A stretch of DNA of 64,000 nt from Piper betle (GCA_033002965.1 JAURVB010004689.1:1-64000), one strand, 5' to 3'; shown: positions 25,465-38,021, counted from the stretch's first letter. Notes: generated by a model from the sequence alone, not told the origin. Numbers and translations are program-made.

Positions 25465-26234
25465 AAGAAAACAACATAACACAGGGCCCCCGCCACCACC
25501 GTTACTGAGCCTTCTGATCCATGCACCTAAGCTGGCCAATGCCAGGGAACTTAACCTACATATAATAGAAAAACCATGTCAGTAATCAAATGAATTTGAT
25601 TACGCTCTAAATAACTAGTGGTAAAATAGTAAGATGACAAATAAGTATTCCATTACCCACGAAAACTTAAGAATTGCCTCACACTGGGCAATAAGCAAAC
25701 ATATTTAAAATGAATTTGATTACGCTCTAAATAACTAGTGGTAAAATAGTAAGATGACAAATAAGTATTCCATTACCCACGAAAACTTAAGAATTGCCTC
25801 ACACTGGGCAATAAGCAAACATATTTAAACAAGTGCCGGCTCGCATAATGGTTGATAATCATATTCATACATATGATGCTTACGCACTCACACTTTCCAT
25901 ATCACCCGCCAAGAAAACAACATAACACAGGGCCCCCGCCACCACCGTTACTGAGCCTTCTAAACCATGCACCTAAGCTGGCCAACGCCAGGGAACTTAA
26001 CCTACTATAATAGAAAACCATGTCAGTAATCAAATGAATTTGATTACGTTCTGAATAACTAGTGGTAAAATAGTAAGTTGACAAATGAGTATTTCATTAC
26101 CCACGAAAACTTAAGAATTTCCTCACACTGGGCAATAAGCAAACATACTTAAACAAGTGCCGGCTCGCATGATGGTTGATAATCATATTCATACATATGA
26201 TGCTTACGCACTCACACTTTCCATATCACCCGCC
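25465..26234. repeat. Nested tandem duplication in LTR D4 (about 325 bp x2, containing 120 bp x2)
   Basis: A unit of about 325 bp starting AAGAAAACAACATAAC occurs at 25465-25910 and 25911-26234. The first copy holds an inner 120-bp tandem duplication (25591-25710 and 25711-25830) identical except at the last base. The outer copies differ at several bases, so the inner duplication is younger. Confidence 0.9.
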
Positions 26235-28349
26235 ATGATACTTGAGTGGCAAAAGGAATAGTTAAGTTAATGCCACAAATTCTAGAAATGTTTTGCATTA
26301 CGCAATACCATAATACACCACACTACCTCAAGGTTTGAAGGAGTAGTAGTGTAATTCATATATATCTCCATACTTCTCACTCTCTTATTTGTAAAATCTG
26401 TAAAAATGTGCATACTTATATAATAGGCTTAGGAAAGAGGTTTGTATCATATATTTCTAGAGTTTTAGTTTGAAAACCAACAAGGGGTATCATCCTTGTC
26501 GTTTTATTAAACATATGTAGAAAACACGACTAAATGGCCTGACATCAGAGGGATGCAATAAAACGCCATTGATGCTGTCCTACATAAAAAACACGGTTAA
26601 ATTCAACATGTAGGGAGTCAAGCAGAGATCAAGCAAAGGAGAATTCTATGGACATGGATGAGTAGAGCTCCGTATTATAGTCAGTGAGCTCACCCACAAT
26701 ACTTAGGCTCAACACTCAGCATCACTTAATTATCATAATTAGGTCCTAAGTGAAGTGTTAAACCTTGTTACGTAAATTAATTAAGGTTTTGGTTTCATGT
26801 TCAGTTAGTGGGCTTACCAGATAATTTTTTAAACAGGCCTAACAATGTTCAGAAGGGCTGAAATTTGGGTAGGTTGTCTCTTACACACTATGGTTTATAG
26901 GTAAATTCCACCATGGCTGGTCCATGGGCCAATCAATGGGAACAAAGCCCATTAAGCTTGGCCCAATGGTGCTGGAACATTATTACTGGGCTGCGCACTA
27001 ATTTTGTAACTATTGGTTCGTGGGCTAGAGGACTCCAAATAAGCTTGGGTCAGTGGGCGTAGTTAGCTAACACATGGATCTTGAGCTCAATAAGCTTTAG
27101 GCTAAATTTACTTTGTAAATGGGCCTAAGTGGATTTTACAAGTTGGGTCCCTGGATTGGCTGTTTCTGGAGCTACCTAGACCCTAAGAAATTTGGAATTT
27201 ATAATAAAATTGGGAACCTACTCAAGTAGTCTAAAAATTGGCCATGGTGATACTGAGACATAGGGTCAAGTGTGAACCAAACTTTACTAAAATCCATCAC
27301 TTTTAACCTATTTTAAGGTAATTTACAACTGGTGTGGAAAACTAGGGTTTTCATCCAATATCTTTACACTGTCCGTGTAAACATCTCTAAATCATAAATA
27401 GATGATTTTTAACCATTTTAAAAATTTACATATTTTAATTAGACAATTAGTATAGTATTATATAATTTTACAAGATTTTAATAATATAAAATTTGTGGCT
27501 TAAAATATAAGACAATCACAAATCATTCTCATAGTCATAAACACATAGGAAATAGAAGGCATACTTATGGGTGATGTTCATGATTAGTTAGTGGTTATAT
27601 TAGGGTTAAAATTTGACGAAAAAATCCTATAATTACTATGAAAAAGATGGCATGCTATGAATCAATGGATCCTACAAATACAGAGAGTAAAAATTGGAGA
27701 AAAGAGAGCTTATATCACTATAACGGTCCAAGCCACCACCTTTCCTCACTCTTTACCTTCTTACATGCAAATTATAGGGCGTCGCAGGTAAAACACCTAA
27801 CATAAAAGTTATAGATCTACATGTTTTTAGTGCAACAAAATAAGAATAGTGTAAATGGAACATCAGAATGAAAAGATATGATTTTCATACTAAAATGGTG
27901 CATATTAGTGACCTACATGTATTATAAAAATTATATATATTTATTTACTTGGTTAAATACTATAAATGGGTAGTCAAAATTCTCCTATAATGTATATATA
28001 CAAGGTAAAAATGCTCTAAAAATAAATTCATATATAAAATGTATACATACAAGCAATACACATCAAACAACGAGAAATAGTTGCAGCCCAAACCTGATGC
28101 TAATGAGTGAAGGCAAAGGGGAGGTCATTTGAGGTATCCAACCTCAAATCCTACGACCCAAGGATGTTAGGAACGTGGAGGGGGATACTTGAAGCTCCAA
28201 GGAGGAAGAAGAATGCCAAGGAGAGTAGAAGAAAGTGGTTGGAGGTGTGGAGGGAAGGAGAAATGATGAAATGTGAGGGAGTGGGCGGATTTTATAGAAG
28301 AAGGGTGGCCGGTTTAGCGATGTGATAGGGGGTTGGCTTCTTGAAGTCA

Positions 28350-28450
28350 TAGAGGTATGGGTGCCATACCTGTAAAGGTATAGGTGTCATACCTATAGAC
28401 GTATGAGTATCATACCTATAGGGGTATGGGTGTCATACTTAAATGTATGG
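28350..28450. repeat. Palindromic minisatellite in LTR D4
   Basis: About four imperfect units of 22-24 bp, each built as GGTATRGGTGYCATACC, so every unit is itself an inverted repeat. A related word occurs near 6443 in LTR D1. Confidence 0.75.
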
Positions 28451-28860
28451 ATTGGGTTAGCTAAAAGAGGTATTGGTTGGGTTATTCCCAAACACAAAAA
28501 CTTAGGTTTTACCCTAAAGCAATTGGGTCCACGTCGGGAACTATATTGCAGGTCCCAAAAGGGGTTAGGAATGTCCGAAAGGTTATCAAACACATGACAA
28601 GCATACAAAAGACATGCGATGGACATGGTCTTAACATTTAACTAGACACAATTAAATTGGACCAAAATTGAAAAGGCAGGCGTACCGCATCCAAACAGGT
28701 GTACCAAACGCTAAAGGAGGCTAAGGCTGGGCAACTTATAGCATATCATATACGAACCACGACAAGAAGTTCGGACCCTACTAACCTGATTCAGGTAACA
28801 ACTGAGCCAACAGTAAAAACCCTTGGGTGGATAGCCCAGGTTTTACAACCTCCCGCATTT

Positions 28861-30350
28861 AGAAAAATTGCCCCAAAATTTCCTCAGGGGTTATAGGTGC
28901 ATAAACACGCCACAACACACAACATAAAACATACAATAGCACTCAACCAAAACATAGAAGGGTGCTAATACTTCGAGTCGTCATCCTCCATAGGGACGAC
29001 TCTAGGGAAAATGCTGCCGCATCTCATTCTCGCGCTCCCAAGTGGCCTCCTCAACACCTTGCCGCGACCAAAGTACCTTCACCCAAAGGCACTCATTGCT
29101 TATGGAGAGTCTTCACAGATGGGTCGAGAATCTGCGTAGCCTCCTCCTCATGGGGAAGGTCGGGTCGGACGTTGAGCTCCTCATGCTGAAATTGGTGTGA
29201 TCCGTTGGGTACATACTTCTTTAGCATAGATACGTGGAACACTGGGTGCACTGCTGATAGAATGGGTGGGAGTGCAAGCTCATATGCAACCTCTCCAACA
29301 TGTCTCAACATGTCTAACAGGCCAATATACCTTGGACTCAGCTTTGCCCTATCTCCCAAAATGGATGCCTCCTTTAGTCGGTGAGACTATTCAGGAAAAT
29401 GCAATCCTCAGGGGTAAAACTGATGTCCCTACGCCTCTGATCTGCATAAGACTTCTGTCTATCTTGAGCTGCTAGAAGCCTTTGCCTGATCAACTCAATT
29501 GTCCTCTTGAGAGTCCTAAAGCAACTCTGGGCCTACTATCAACGGCTCACCGCCCTCTAGCCAACACGATGGTGATCTACATGGCCTACCATACAATGCC
29601 TTGAAGGGTGTCATCCCTATGCTGACCTGGTAGCTATTGTTATATGCAAACTCCACCAAGGGTAGATGCTCCTCCCATGGTCCACTGAAGTCCATCACAC
29701 ATGACTAGAGCAAGTCCTCCAGGATCTGAATCGTCCTCTCATACTAGCCGTTAGTATGTGGATGATAGGTTGTACTAAACTTGGTCTCCATCCCAAGTTC
29801 TCGACTGGAAAGATCTCAAAGAAGGAAGAGAGTGAATCTCGGGTCCCTATCTGATACAATCTCTCTAGGAACTCCATGGAGTCTGACAATTTGGTCCCGA
29901 TATAATCTAGCCAACGTATACATGAGATAGGTCTTACAAATCAGTATAAAGTGGGCGGAATTTGTCAACCTATTGTTGACAACCCATACCACATCCATCT
30001 GTCAACTGGAAGGGGGTAGATGTTTGATAAAGTCGCATGTGATGCAATCCCACTTCCATTTTGGTTGTGGTAATGGCTGCAACAAATCACTTGGTTTATG
30101 ATGCTCAATCTTGACCTATTGACAAACAAGACATTGTGACACTAGTGTCGAAGACATCCTTCTTGAGCCCTGACCACCAAGTAAGATCGGCACAAGTCGT
30201 GATACATCTTCACGGAGCTCGGGTGCACCGTGAACCTTGAGTGATGGGCCTTGTGAAGAATGTCCTTATGCAATCTGGGAAACTCTGCAACATCTGGCAT
30301 ATATAATTGTCCGCTCATCCAGTACAAATCGTCTGCCTCTCTAACCAACC
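28861..30350 (-). pseudogene. Chromovirus integrase with chromo-type C-terminus (minus)
   Basis: From right to left on the minus strand: the zinc-binding region (30348-30142; LHKDILHKAHHSRFTVHP), the core (30000-29820; MDVVWVVNNRLTNSAHF, ARLYRDQIVRLHGVPREIVSDRDPRF), the late core (29698-29516; GPWEEHLPLVEFAYNNSYQ, GMTPFKALYGRPC) and the C-terminal part (29359-29093; KLSPRYIGLLDMLRHVGEV, VHPVFHVSMLKKYVP). Stops and shifts interrupt it at several points. It belongs to the element that continues to 33061. Confidence 0.8.
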
Positions 30351-30599
30351 CAGAATGAGTCCCTTGAAGGAAGCACTACTCTGGCAACTGATCAACTGCT
30401 TGTGCCTATCTGATATGGTTTGTCATAGTCGGACTAATCGTCAACCTTGCTAACTACTGCCACAAGGTGTCGGTCGGCTACATCCTCTCTCTGGTCCTCA
30501 TATTGTATACCCATAGCCTGCCAATTTGGCTCCACATACTACTAGCCTCCTGCTCAGGGCATCTGCAACTATATTTGCTTACTTGGATGGTAGGCAATG

Positions 30600-31790
30600 T
30601 TAATGTCATAATTTTCCAAGTAACTCCAACCACCTGCGCTGTCTATTGTTTAGATCCTTCTGCCTGAAGATGTACTTCAAGCTCTTATGATTGGTAAAGA
30701 GCTCAGAAGGACACTCCATACAGATAGTGTCTCCATATGCGTAGTGCAAACCCGACTGCTGCCAGTTCTAAATCGTATGTGGGATAGTTTTGCTCGTGCA
30801 CTTTCAACTGCCGGGAAGCATACGCTATCACTCTACCTTTCTGCATTAGCACACAACCCAGCCCTACACTGGAGGCATCACTGTATACCACAAAATCATC
30901 ATGGCCGTCTGGTAAACTCGACACCGGTGCGGTAATGAGTTTCTTCAGAGTTTGGAAACTCCACTCACATGCGTCGGTCCACACAAAGCATTCCTCCTTC
31001 CTGGTTAGCAGTGTGAGAGGGGCTACCAGAGATGAAAAACCTTGTATGAACCTCCGATAATAACCGGCCAATCCTAGAAAGCTCCGTATCTTTGTGACAG
31101 TAGTAGGTCATTCCCATCTCAATACTACCTCGACCTTGGCTGGATCTACTGCAATTCTAGTTGCTGATACTACATGTCCTAAAAAGACAACCTCAAATAG
31201 CCAAATCTCACACTTGGAGAGCTTTGCATATAGGCAGTGCTCCCGTAGGGTCTGCAAAGCAATCCTCAAGTGTGTCGTGTGCTCCCTCTCTGGACCTCGA
31301 GTAAATCAAGATGTCATCTACAAATACAATCACAAAATGGTCTAAATATGGCTGGAACACCCAGTTCATGAGATTCATGAATGCTGTCGGTGCATTTGTC
31401 AGCCTGAAAGGTATGACTAAGAACTCGTAGTGCCCATACCAAGTCCTAAAGGATGTCTTCTATACATCCTCCTCTCGTATCCTCAACTAATGGTAGCCTG
31501 ATTGAAGATCAATCTTTGAATATACAACAACTCCTCCAAGTTGATTAAAGAAGTCATCTATCTACAGGAGGGGATAATGGTTCTTCACCTTAACTTGGTT
31601 GAGCATTTTGTAGTCGATGCCCAACCTCATGTTGTCATCCTTCTTCTTGATGAAGAGGACCAGAGAGCCCCAAGGTGAGACACTCAGTCTGATGAAGACC
31701 TACTCCAATAGCTCCTGCAACTGAGTCTTGAGCTCCCTGAGCTCAAGCGGTGCCATTCATTACGGTGCCCTAGAGAGAGGCACAGTACCA
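30600..31790 (-). pseudogene. Chromovirus reverse transcriptase and RNase H (minus)
   Basis: The catalytic box FVDDILIYS is read on the minus strand at about 31325-31295, in place of the common YxDD. Upstream of it are the usual RT words around 31760-31350. The connection and RNase H follow without a stop at 31071-30703: [36 protein letters not shown] and [18 protein letters not shown], ending in [10 protein letters not shown]. Several in-frame stops elsewhere make it inactive. Confidence 0.8.
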
Positions 31791-31962
31791 GGGACCAGAA
31801 TCAATAGCGAACTTCACCTCTCTAGTAGGTGGTAGTCTGTGCACCTCATTTGGGAAGAGATAAGCAAACTCACTAACTACTAGAATTCATGCCGACTTTG
31901 GTGCTATGTTATCTGGTGCAACTACCATGGTGGCAAGGAAGACTTCACACAACCCTTGTCTA

Positions 31963-32400
31963 TCAATTTTTGAGACCGCTGAGAGGATAACAAACATCCC
32001 CTCTGTCTCTACCTTTGCCTTGGAATGTAATCCTCACCTTCCCCTTTAGTCTAAGTTGAACCTTCTTCTTCTGGCAGTCAATCAATGCCCAATGGCGGGT
32101 CATCCAATCCATGCCAAATATTGCGTCAAACTCCTGTACCGACAAAACTGTGAAATCAGTGAAAAGGATGCACTGCTGGATGACCACAATGACACCCTGC
32201 ACACACTCACTGGTGGTGTGTATGTCTCCGACGGGAGTCGGCACAACCAAGTCATAGCCTAAGTCCTCTACAGACAAACTGATCATGTCGACATATGTCT
32301 CGGCTATGAACGTAAGCATACTACCGGAGTCAAATAACACAGTTGCAGGTGTAGAGTGGATAGGAAGAGTACCTATGATGATAGCTACATCCTGAATCAC
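31963..32400 (-). pseudogene. Chromovirus aspartic protease, open for 145 codons
   Basis: Longest open pol segment of this element. It carries the retropepsin-like active-site stretch ATVLFDSGSMLTFI, where related elements usually have DSGA or DSGT, and the C-terminal motif FDAIFGMDWMTRHWALIDC. The catalytic Asp-Ser-Gly is kept. It would cut the Gag-Pol polyprotein. The gag part upstream is broken, so no working polyprotein can be made here. Confidence 0.8.
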
Positions 32401-33061
32401 TCCTCTTCACCCTCAGCATACATCCTACCTTGCAGCTTCGGCCTGTCACCTTGTGTTTGTATCTCAGCTTGTGCCACATCCCATGTCGGTGCCTGGCCAA
32501 TGTCCAAAGTAGCTAGGCTAGCCTGCCTTGGCTCACCCTGACCTCGACCCTTTTGGTCCTGTCGGTCTCTCTGGCCTTGGTGGTCCAGCATTCGCTGTTG
32601 CTAGTTGCATCTCCCACGCTGCCCTTGAGGGTGGGCCGGTGGTATGGTGAGAAGTGGCTGCTACGTGGTGCAGGCAGTCTTGGCTGCTGCTACTGCTGGG
32701 GCTAATACTACTGATGCGGCTGCCTCAGGCACTTAGCTACATGGTGCCCCATGTCTCTGCATGGAAAGCGTGCACCATGATTCTCCTGCAGGCTCCTTGA
32801 TGGCGTCTTTGGCACTCAGGACAGACAGGGTACTCCTTCAAATCACCTCGCTGCCCTTAGAAGGTTTGCGTTTGTTGGGGGAACCTCTGCACAAACTACC
32901 CCTCTGCTGCATACACCATCACTCCACCACCTATCCTCTGTCTCTGATGTTGTGGGCCCCACTAATCTTTTGCCTTGTTCTTTTGCCACTTATTGCTAGA
33001 CGGTGTGATGCCCTTGGCCTGATGGTGTGAGTCATAGGCACACTCGCACTGTAGTGCCTGT
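32401..33061 (-). pseudogene. Chromovirus gag C-terminal remnant with zinc knuckle
   Basis: The minus strand yields CPECQRRHQGACRR and, after a frameshift, a knuckle ending in CRDMGHHVAKC (about 32850-32710). Gln/Arg/Gly-rich linker text lies nearer 32400. The N-terminal gag is absent: the region stops at 33061, where an LTR begins in the opposite orientation. Confidence 0.65.
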
Positions 33062-35458
33062 TGTAAAACTCAGGTTGTCCGCCCAAATTGTCGGTTCAGC
33101 TGTTACCTGAATCGGGTTAGTTGGGTCCAGCCCTTCTTACCATGGTTCGTATATGATATGCTATAAGTTGCCCGGCCTTGCCTTCTTCAGCGGTCAGTAC
33201 ACCTATTTAGATGCGGCACCCCCGACTTTTTAAGTTTGGTCCAATTTAATTATGTATAGTTAGATGTTAGGACTGTGTCCATCGTGTGCCCTTTATGTGA
33301 TTGCCATGTGTTTGATAACCTTTCGGACCGTCCTAACTCCTTTAGGTACCTATGCTTTTAATTTCCTATGTATTTATGGCTATGCGCATGATCTTTGATT
33401 GTCTTATATTTTAAACCACAAAAATAAAATCTTGTAAAATTATATTATACTACACTAATTGTCTAATTGAAATATGCAAATTTTTGGAATGGGTAAAAAT
33501 CATCTAGGTATGTTTTAGAGGTGTTTACACAGACAGTGTAAAGATGCTGGGTGAAAACCCTAGTTTTTCACTCTATTTTTAAATTACCTTAAAATAAGTT
33601 AACGGTGTTGGATTTCAGTAAAACTTGGTCGACACCTTACCCTATGTCTCAGTAGCACCAGGACTAATTTTGGGACTAGTTGAATAGGTTCCCATTTTTA
33701 TTGCAATTTCAAATTTGCTAGGGTTCAGATAGCTCTAAAAACATCTAATCCAGCTACCCAACTCGTAAAATCCACTTAGGCCCATTTACAAAGTAAATTT
33801 GGCCTAGCGCTCACTGGGCTCAAGCTCCATGTGTTAGCTAACTACGTCCACTGACCCAATTTGGAGTCCTCTAGCCCACGAACCAATAGTTACAAAATTA
33901 AGTGATGTTCAGTGTTGAGCTTGTGTAGAGGTTTTGCCTTGTTTTGCATGGCGATGTGACCAAATTCTTATTATGTTCCATCTCCATGCTATGTATCACG
34001 GGTAAGCTCACCGAATAGAATACAGAGCTCTACTCGTCTAGGTTCGTAAGATTCTCCTTTGCTTGGTCTATGCTTGAGTTCCTGTGTGCCGAGTTTAACT
34101 ATGTTTTAGATGTAGGACGGCATCGGCGGTGTTTTATCGCCTCCCTCTGATGTCTGGCTATTTAGTAGTGTTTTCTACGCATGTTTAATAAAACCTATTA
34201 TATAAATACATGCATTTTAAAGGATTTCACGAATAATAGAGCGAGCAGTATAGAGATATATATGAATCGCATTAGTAATCCTTCAAACCCTTAGGTAGTG
34301 CGGTGGATGGAAGTTGTAAGGGCGTAGGCGTTGTATATATAAATATGATTATGAAAACGAGCATGTGAGCCAACTCTTGTTTAAGTATATTTGCTTACCG
34401 CCCAGTGTGTGGCAATTCTGAAGTTTCTTAAGTTTTCGTGGGTAATGGAATATCCATTTACCAGCTTGCTATTTTACCAGTAGTTATTCGGACTGGTAAT
34501 CAAATTCATTTGATTATAAACATGGTTTTCTATTATATGTAGGTGAGGTTCCTTGGCATTGGCTGGCTTAGGTGTATGGCTCAAACGGCTAAGTGACGAT
34601 GATGGTGGGGGCCCTGTGTTATGCTATTTGCTTTAAGCTATGTATTTTGTGTATGACTCTATGACGGGCATATGCCCCAAACTATGTGAACTTTGTACGA
34701 TTAATATGTATGCTATGATGGTTGTGCTAGCATGTTTTAACTTTATATTATTTGATTTTACTATGGAGTTATAATACTTTGGGGCAAGGCTGACCATTGT
34801 CTGCAAGGTATATAAGCCCCAGAGTCCTGGAACATAATGAGAAGTTAAGTCAGGTACACAAAATATATTTGGCTGCAGCTGCTTTTGTGTTAGAGTAACA
34901 TGGGTGGAGGAGCTTACGGTTGACACTACATGAAGATCCACATGAAGTTTGGGTATTAGGGTTTGATGCCTTGATAATCGATGATGCTGTGTAATTCTCT
35001 GATGCTTTAATTATTACTCGTGTAGGGTATATGGAACAGGTAATCATGCATCATCTTCATGTAACTAATAAGTGGCCTAAGCCAATCACTTGAACTAATT
35101 AGTAAGAATATATGATACACGCAATAACATTCAACCTCAAAACTGTAGCTGGGGTGTGCTTCTTCTATAGTTGGGAGTGATAATAACATTTTTAAAGTCA
35201 CCACTCATAGTGGTCGGGATGATTCTACCTCTGTTACGACTAGGGTGTTTATATAGGAATCCTTTAAGTGTAAGATCTGCCTTTATAGAATGAACTCTAC
35301 ACGTATTATATGAAAACCAAACTTGGTGTCCACCTTAAGCCTCCACGGAGGGTTGAGATCCACTTCCGTAAAGTCTATACACGATAGCATAACAAGTAGC
35401 TTCCAAATTATAATATCACGAATCAGTCCGTCCTTTCGGGCCGAATTGGGGTGTTACA
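33062..35458 (+). mobile_element. LTR, family D (copy D3), inverted relative to D4
   Basis: Starts TGTAAAACTCAGG and ends GGGGTGTTACA, 2397 bp. It matches D4 and D1 only after reverse-complementing. A minus-strand element should have its 5' LTR here in the minus orientation, so the pair D4/D3 forms an inverted rather than direct repeat. The flanking five bases (CCTGT and AGCAT) are not a target duplication. Confidence 0.75.
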
Positions 35459-35965
35459 AGCATCCTCTAAAAATAAGAATACCTAATTTAAAGGTTAGAA
35501 CTAAGTATAAGAACTGGATAAATGACTGTGCATTATGAAAAACTCAACCTCTTAGTTGCATGGGGGTGTTGCTTTTATGTAGCTCAGAGTGGTTATCTAT
35601 ATTTTATAAAGTCACCCTTTTACCTACCGGAGAGGTGGTGTGTCTCCCTTGACTCTTAGTTACATTGGGAGTGCTAGCTTCGTTTACTTGTATTTTGTAA
35701 AGTCACCCTTTTAGTTACCGGGGACGATTTCCTCTCCCGTGAGCTAGAGTGCTCATGTTAGGAGCATGTAGTGTAAGATCCTTCCCAAGTTAGTATGATC
35801 AGCAACATGGTATGTAAATCTTATAAGGTTAACGTGTTAAGTTTTCATGAGGGTTTATATTTACTTCTCCAATGTATGTCTAATAAGTAGTCCAATGAAT
35901 AGCTTTCTGAATTATAATATCCTGGTTCGTTCTATGTTCGGGCCGAATTGAGGGTGCTACCCTTC
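35459..35965 (+). repeat. Second LTR-D tail
   Basis: Repeats the last part of LTR D3: TATAAGAACTGGAT, CAACCTCTTAGTTGCATGGGGGTG, AAAGTCACCC, then TTCGGGCCGAATTGAGGGTG. The word AAAGTCACCCTTTTA occurs twice inside it (near 35610 and 35700). Only the tail of the LTR is present. Confidence 0.5.
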
Positions 35966-35984
35966 TGATGCTTCTCTTCATGTC

Positions 35985-37013
35985 GTCGAGGTGATAACTC
36001 AAGATTCGACCATGTATTTTGATGGTTCTGCCCTTGGTCAATGAGGTGGAGCTGGAACCATGGCGGTGCTGGCATTGTATTTGTGGAATAGTCAGGAAAA
36101 TTACATTTACATGCATATTAGCTTGTCTTTTGTATGTACTAATACTTCAACAGAATATGAGGCTTTGGTCCTTGGATTGCTCTTGGCTCGTGATCTCAAG
36201 GTTCGCTGGCTATTTGTTTGTTGGGACTTGCTACTTGTCATCCAACAAGTCAATGGAGAATTTGAAGTCAACGAAGCTCATCTTGTCGTATGCAAAGCAA
36301 TAATATCTCAACTTGTCAAGGACTTTGACTACATCAAGGTCGAACATGTAGCACGTTCATCATATCACATGGCTGATGCACTGGCCGTCCTCCGTCCGAA
36401 ATTCATCCAAGTTGGCAAAGAAGATCGTCCACACGTTTGGTTTTCAGGGCAAGATGGCCTAATGGATGCCGTCATTCCGACTTGTGAAACAGATAAAATA
36501 TTTGTAATTGAAGATTATGCAGAATGATACAGTCCGATCATCACGTTCTTATCCCATGATCGTCTTCTTTCCAATCAGCAGAAAGCCCGTGAAGTACATC
36601 ATGCTACAACACGACATGTTCTCGAAGATGGTGTTGTGCATCGTCGGGAGCTTGATGGCATTTTGCTTCCATGTCTCACCCGCGATGAATGTAAACAGGC
36701 AATGCAAGAAGCCCACCAAGGCTCATGTGGAAAGCACCAAAAGGGACATTGACTTCAATTATTTCTTAGGATCAGCCATTATTGGCCGACCATGTTCAAT
36801 GATTGTGTTAATCATTCCCGGCCACACCCTTCTTGCCAATTGCATGCACCGTTCAAGCATCTTCCCCCTGAACAACTCCACCTTGTCGCTGTGCACTGGT
36901 CCTTCCAGATGAGGGGGCTAGATTTCATTAGCCCTATTCACCTTCTTTCTTCCAACAAGCATAAGTTGATTTTTACTGTTCTCGAGTATTTCCCCAAGTC
37001 GATGAAATGCTAA
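35985..37013 (+). pseudogene. Tat-lineage Ty3/gypsy remnant (extra RNase H and integrase N-terminus)
   Basis: The frame at 36060-36527 encodes an RNase H of cellular type (TEYEALVLGLLLARDLKVR, VIQQVNGEFEVN, ADALAVL), preceded by MYFDGSA near 36015. The text after 36520 gives, with shifts, an integrase zinc-binding region (GVVHRRELDGILLPCL, EAHQGSCG, HYWPTMFNDC) and the start of the core. Plant Tat/Ogre elements carry this additional RNase H before integrase. There are many breaks and no LTR of its own. Confidence 0.75.
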
Positions 37014-37369
37014 GTCTCGGCGTTGTGCATTTTGGATTCATGTATTGTGAAACTTTCGTGTATTACATGTGATGACCTGACTTTGGATTGTTACAATGCA
37101 TATGTTTATTCTCATGATTGTTATCAGTATTATTATTATATTGTTGTGTCGGATGATAGCTTTGGGCAATATCTTACAATCTTTTGAAGAGTTGTGTGTA
37201 AGCCTCAAAGTTTTGGAACTGATAATTGAAGCATGTAGAGGTATGATAGACATATTTTGTTGTAGCTATTTGTTGTGTGTTGAAGTAAGACAGATTAGAG
37301 CAGCTTATGGTTCTCCGCTGAAAAGATCCATACAAAAACCAAGTGTTTGTGTATGAAGCCCTAACACTT

Positions 37370-37867
37370 GAAGAATTCCTATGAATGTAATTAAAAATGA
37401 TTTGTGGGGTATGTAGAACAGATAATCACGACCACAATATTTCTTTAATAATAAGTTCCTCATTTTATAATAAGTTATCTAATTCAAAGATTGGACTATG
37501 TGTGGGAACTGGATTATGAATTAACATTCTTAAAAGTTTCAACCTCTTAGCTGTAGGGGAGTTGTGCCTCATCTTCGTGTGCTCATATTTATATGTAAAT
37601 ATTCATCCTCTTAACCGTAGGGAAAGTGTTCTCTTTATTGTAACTCAGAGTGCTCATACTAGGAGTGTTCGTGTTAAGATCTTGCTAATTGTGAATAATT
37701 TCAACATGCATTTAATAATAGTCCTTGTAAGGTTTCTCTCTTGAACCTCATTATAGGTTGAAATCCACTTTTATTATGTTAATCTAATCAGTACTTTAAT
37801 GAATTGTTTTTCTGGTTATAACATCACAGTTCGATCCTTGTCTAGTCTGAATTGGGGCAGGGTGGAT
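37370..37867 (+). repeat. Third LTR-D-like tail
   Basis: Same order of words as the two tails before it (CAACCTCTTAGCTGTAGGGG, TAACTCAGAGTG, TATAACATCACAGTTCG, CTGAATTGGGG), more diverged. It ends directly at a solo TRIM LTR. Confidence 0.45.
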
Positions 37868-38021
37868 TGTACTGAGCCCCAATTTATTCCCACATCAAAT
37901 ACAACTTGGGGTAAAATGGAGTATATTGGTAGAGATGTGTCTATTGATTTTTAATTTGATTAACCAATTTTTAAAAGGAAGATTTAGGCCCATAATGTTA
38001 CACTTGGGCTAGATTGTTATA
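37868..38021 (+). mobile_element. Solo LTR of the TRIM-like family G
   Basis: 154 bp from TGTACTGAGCCCC to GATTGTTATA, the same length and word order as the right LTR of the complete TRIM at 58208-58361 (CCCACATC, TTAACC, TTAGGCCCA, CACTTGGGCT). It is preceded by GGGTGGAT, as in the full element. Confidence 0.65.

Larger units (their letters stand above)
25262..28847 (-). mobile_element. LTR, family D (copy D4), with internal duplications
   Basis: The minus strand starts TGTAAAACCTGGG at 28847, preceded by a purine tract (revcomp of 28848-28860). It runs towards 25262, where about 600 bp of the usual LTR tail are missing. It matches copy D3 (33062-35458) in inverted orientation, for example 28565-28600 against 33305-33335 and 25480-25545 against 34555-34625. 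It is lengthened by two nested tandem duplications (25465-26234). Confidence 0.7.

Noticed and set aside
37096..37356. 86-codon plus frame after the Tat remnant
   Set aside because: Low-complexity start (Ile/Met-rich) in AT-rich DNA; no motif and no homologous frame in the related LTR tails.
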